From: JANRKT01 sp033763355 | GTDB taxonomy: Bacteria > Bacteroidota > Bacteroidia > Chitinophagales > Chitinophagaceae | Direction: 5' to 3' | Assembly (NCBI GenBank): GCA_033763355.1 | Contig: JANRKT010000334.1 | Location: 1 to 35,098, forward strand | Length of the DNA stretch: 35,098 bases | Shown here: one piece after another, positions 33,008 through 35,098 of the stretch | Layout of the letters: each line of letters begins with the position of its first letter | Numbering within the stretch: position 1 is the stretch's first letter | Notes under the pieces: model-generated | Database searches by the model: none | What the model saw: only the letters and a program-made list of their open reading frames with translations | What the model was told of the DNA's origin: nothing | Translations under genes and position numbers: made by a program

Positions 33008-33146
33008 GTACAATCAAACAACATTCAGCTTTCGGGTGAAAAGCATGAAATGTAAAAGCCGAAAGGCAATTATATTTCTTCGCCGGTGTTTGTTTATTTG
33101 CAAACATCATTTTTCCGGAAGCAGTCACACAAAACTTTTTTACAAC

Positions 33147-35090
33147 ATGAAAAAGATTTTTTTTGTGCTGGCTGCAGTAACCATCAGCAGCCAGCTACAT
33201 GCGCAACAGGACAGCGCCACATCCAAACCGCTTGACGAAATTATTATTACCGCCAACAAATTTCCGCAAAAGCAAAGTTTTACAGGCAAGGTGATGACAG
33301 TAATCAACCAACAGCAATTACAAAACAGTCTGGGAAAATCAGTTGGAGAAATTTTAAACGAACAGGTGGGCATTACTGTAAACGGCGCAAACAATACGTT
33401 AGGCGCCAACCAGGTTTTATACATGCGTGGGGCTGCATTTGCCAATACCCTCATCCTTATTGATGGCGTTCCGTTAAATGACGCTTCTGCCATTAACAGC
33501 GAATTTGACCTGAACACTTTTCCTGTTTACCAGGTTGAGCGCATAGAAATTTTAAAAGGGGCGCAATCCACATTGTATGGTTCAGATGCTGTGGCCGGGG
33601 TAATCAACATCATTTCAAAGAAAGCAGGAAAAAAATCATTTAATACCGATGTTAATCTTTCTGCAGGAAGTTTTGGCACATACAGGGCCAATCTTGCACT
33701 TAGCGGCAACACAAATAAAACAGCTTATCATGTTTCATACTCACACATCAGCAGTAAAGGAATTTCTTCCGCCTATGACTCCTCCGGTACAAAAGGTTTT
33801 GATGATGATGGTTACATGCAAAATGTTTTGCAGGGAAATTTTACAGGCAGGCTAAGTGAAAAATTTACACTCCGTTTACTGGGCAAGCTAAGCCGCCACA
33901 AAGCAGATATTGATGCAGGCGCTTTTACCGATGATAAAGATTATAGTTATAATATCCTGAATGCACTTACGGGGATAAAAGGAACTTATGAATATAAAAA
34001 AGGGGCATTAAACCTTCTGGTTAATTACAATTACATTGAAAGAAAATTTACAGATGATTCCGGCCATACCGGCGGCTTTTCAAAATACCAGCAGGGAAAT
34101 TATAAAGGCAAAACATTGTTTGCAGAGATCTATAATAATTACAGCTTTACTGAACATGCTGAAATCCTCACAGGCATTGACCTGCGGCGCAATGCTACCA
34201 ACCAGGATTATCTTTCCATCAGTTCATTCGGGCCCTTTAAAAGCCTGCCGCTTTCATCAGATACAGCGCACACGAGTCAGTTCAGCGCTTACGCTTCATT
34301 TTTGCTGAAAAAAATCTCAGGGTTTTATGCTGAACTTGGCGGAAGATGGAACAACCATTCTTTATATGGCAACAACTTTACCTCGTCATTCAATCCTTCT
34401 TATCTCGTTAATGAAAAAGTAAAACTATTTGCCAATATCGCTTCTGCATACAGGGTACCGTCTCTTTACCAGCTTTATTCAGAATACGGCAACAGGGAAC
34501 TCAAACCCGAACGATCAGTAAACTATGAAGCCGGCCTGCAGTTCACCGGGAAAGATTTTCATGCAAGGGCCACTGCCTTTAAAAGAAATATAAGAGATGT
34601 TTTTATTTTCTATACCGACTTCAGCACTTTCCAGAGCATTTATAAAAACGAAGACAGGCAGGAAGACAAGGGCCTGGAGCTTGAGGCAGGCATAAAATTA
34701 TTCTCAAAACTTAATCTTTCAGCCAACTACACTTATGTTGACGGAAAAATTTTTACCTCAACACCTGCAGGCAAAGACACCAGCTTTTTTAATTTGTACC
34801 GCAGGCCAAAACATACATTTAATGTTAATGCAGCATACCAGGTAATTCCTCAACTGCTCATCAGCGCACACCTGAGAAATGTAAGTAAGTTTTATGAACC
34901 CCGTTTTGCTGCAGCGCCGCTTGAAATGAAAGGGTATTATACGATTGACCTGTACAGCAGTTACCGTTTCAGTAAAGCGCTGAGTGTATTTGCAGAACTG
35001 AGAAATATAACAGACCAGCAATATTTTGACATACGGGGTTTTAATACGAAACCGCTTAATTTTAATACCGGCATCAATTGTTCTTTTTAA
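33147..35090 (+). CDS. btuB: TonB-dependent vitamin B12 receptor, BtuB-like
   Basis: 647 residues from the ATG at 33147, which opens a signal peptide (MKKIFFVLAAVTISSQLHAQ). A TonB-box-like DEIIITANK follows, then a plug with VLYMRGAAFANTLILIDGVP and VERIEILKGAQSTLYGSDAV plus AGVINIISKK, and a barrel with YRVPSLYQLYSEYGNRELKP and the end RNITDQQYFDIRGFN...NCSF. Length and plug match BtuB, and the cobalamin riboswitch directly upstream makes corrinoid uptake the strong inference. The frame stays open upstream to an ATG at 32919, but that start lies inside the aptamer and would bury the signal peptide, so it is rejected. The final residues depart slightly from the usual aromatic-x-F pattern but end in Phe. 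Confidence 0.95.
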   Translation: MKKIFFVLAAVTISSQLHAQQDSATSKPLDEIIITANKFPQKQSFTGKVMTVINQQQLQNSLGKSVGEILNEQVGITVNGANNTLGANQVLYMRGAAFANTLILIDGVPLNDASAINSEFDLNTFPVYQVERIEILKGAQSTLYGSDAVAGVINIISKKAGKKSFNTDVNLSAGSFGTYRANLALSGNTNKTAYHVSYSHISSKGISSAYDSSGTKGFDDDGYMQNVLQGNFTGRLSEKFTLRLLGKLSRHKADIDAGAFTDDKDYSYNILNALTGIKGTYEYKKGALNLLVNYNYIERKFTDDSGHTGGFSKYQQGNYKGKTLFAEIYNNYSFTEHAEILTGIDLRRNATNQDYLSISSFGPFKSLPLSSDTAHTSQFSAYASFLLKKISGFYAELGGRWNNHSLYGNNFTSSFNPSYLVNEKVKLFANIASAYRVPSLYQLYSEYGNRELKPERSVNYEAGLQFTGKDFHARATAFKRNIRDVFIFYTDFSTFQSIYKNEDRQEDKGLELEAGIKLFSKLNLSANYTYVDGKIFTSTPAGKDTSFFNLYRRPKHTFNVNAAYQVIPQLLISAHLRNVSKFYEPRFAAAPLEMKGYYTIDLYSSYRFSKALSVFAELRNITDQQYFDIRGFNTKPLNFNTGINCSF

Positions 35091-35098
35091 TTTTAACA

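Noticed and set aside
32919..33146. Upstream extension of the BtuB-like receptor
   Set aside because: Lies within the cobalamin aptamer and its platform; signal peptide starts at 33147.
1..35098. Mobile elements, CRISPR arrays, tRNA or rRNA genes, defence islands
   Set aside because: No transposase, integrase, regularly spaced repeats, clover-leaf or rRNA-like sequence was seen; the Uma2 and XRE genes alone do not support an island.

Overview
The window looks like chromosomal DNA from a member of the Bacteroidota, most probably a Chitinophagaceae-type bacterium. It carries the gliding motility / type IX secretion core in the order gldK-gldL-gldM-gldN, and proteins restricted to this phylum (DUF4783, DUF4271). 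It also has an ECF sigma factor paired with a membrane-tethered outer-membrane-type protein, two TonB-dependent receptors, and promoters of the TAnnTTTG type just upstream of many starts. Shine-Dalgarno sequences are mostly absent. No phage, transposon, CRISPR, tRNA or rRNA was found; this is dense housekeeping sequence with a few accessory elements.

Layout. 1-1017: 3' part of a double thioredoxin-fold protein. 1063-2725 (minus): nadC, a SUI1/YciH-type factor and two tiny two-helix membrane proteins, apparently one operon; upstream of it a terminator and a DUF4783 gene (2853-3236). 3367-7708 (plus): gpmI, a coupled small membrane-anchored protein, and a heme/hemoglobin-type TonB receptor. 7923-9927: ECF sigma factor and its membrane-tethered barrel partner. 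10026-12448: a lipoprotein and uvrC. 12729-17620 (minus): gldK, gldL, gldM, gldN, closed by a terminator and with a perfect inverted repeat between gldK and gldL. 17801-19858 (minus): YyaL-type thioredoxin-domain protein. 19932-23562 (minus): an Omp85 protein, DUF4271 and hemD. 23603-24733 (plus): hemW, which seems to start at CTG. 24730-25101: XRE regulator. 25346-29334 (minus): tolC-like gene, RND/ABC-type adaptor and gpsA. 29609-32687 (minus): APC permease, Cys/Met-metabolism PLP enzyme and Uma2-family protein. 32796-33007: cobalamin riboswitch leading into a BtuB-like receptor (33147-35090).

How the parts relate. Envelope biogenesis and transport dominate: T9SS motor and ring (GldKLMN), an Omp85 assembly-type protein, a TolC/adaptor export pair and two TonB receptors. 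A looser theme is tetrapyrroles: hemD, hemW, a receptor resembling heme/hemoglobin receptors, and B12 uptake under riboswitch control. The rest is central metabolism (gpmI, nadC, gpsA) and repair (uvrC).

The most interesting observations are: exact TAnnTTTG boxes only 4-12 nt from the ATG of several genes, implying near-leaderless mRNAs (and explaining false TTG/GTG starts); a full-length hemW whose only sensible start is CTG; the sigma factor / tethered-barrel pair; and the 11-bp inverted repeat inside the gldK-gldL spacer.
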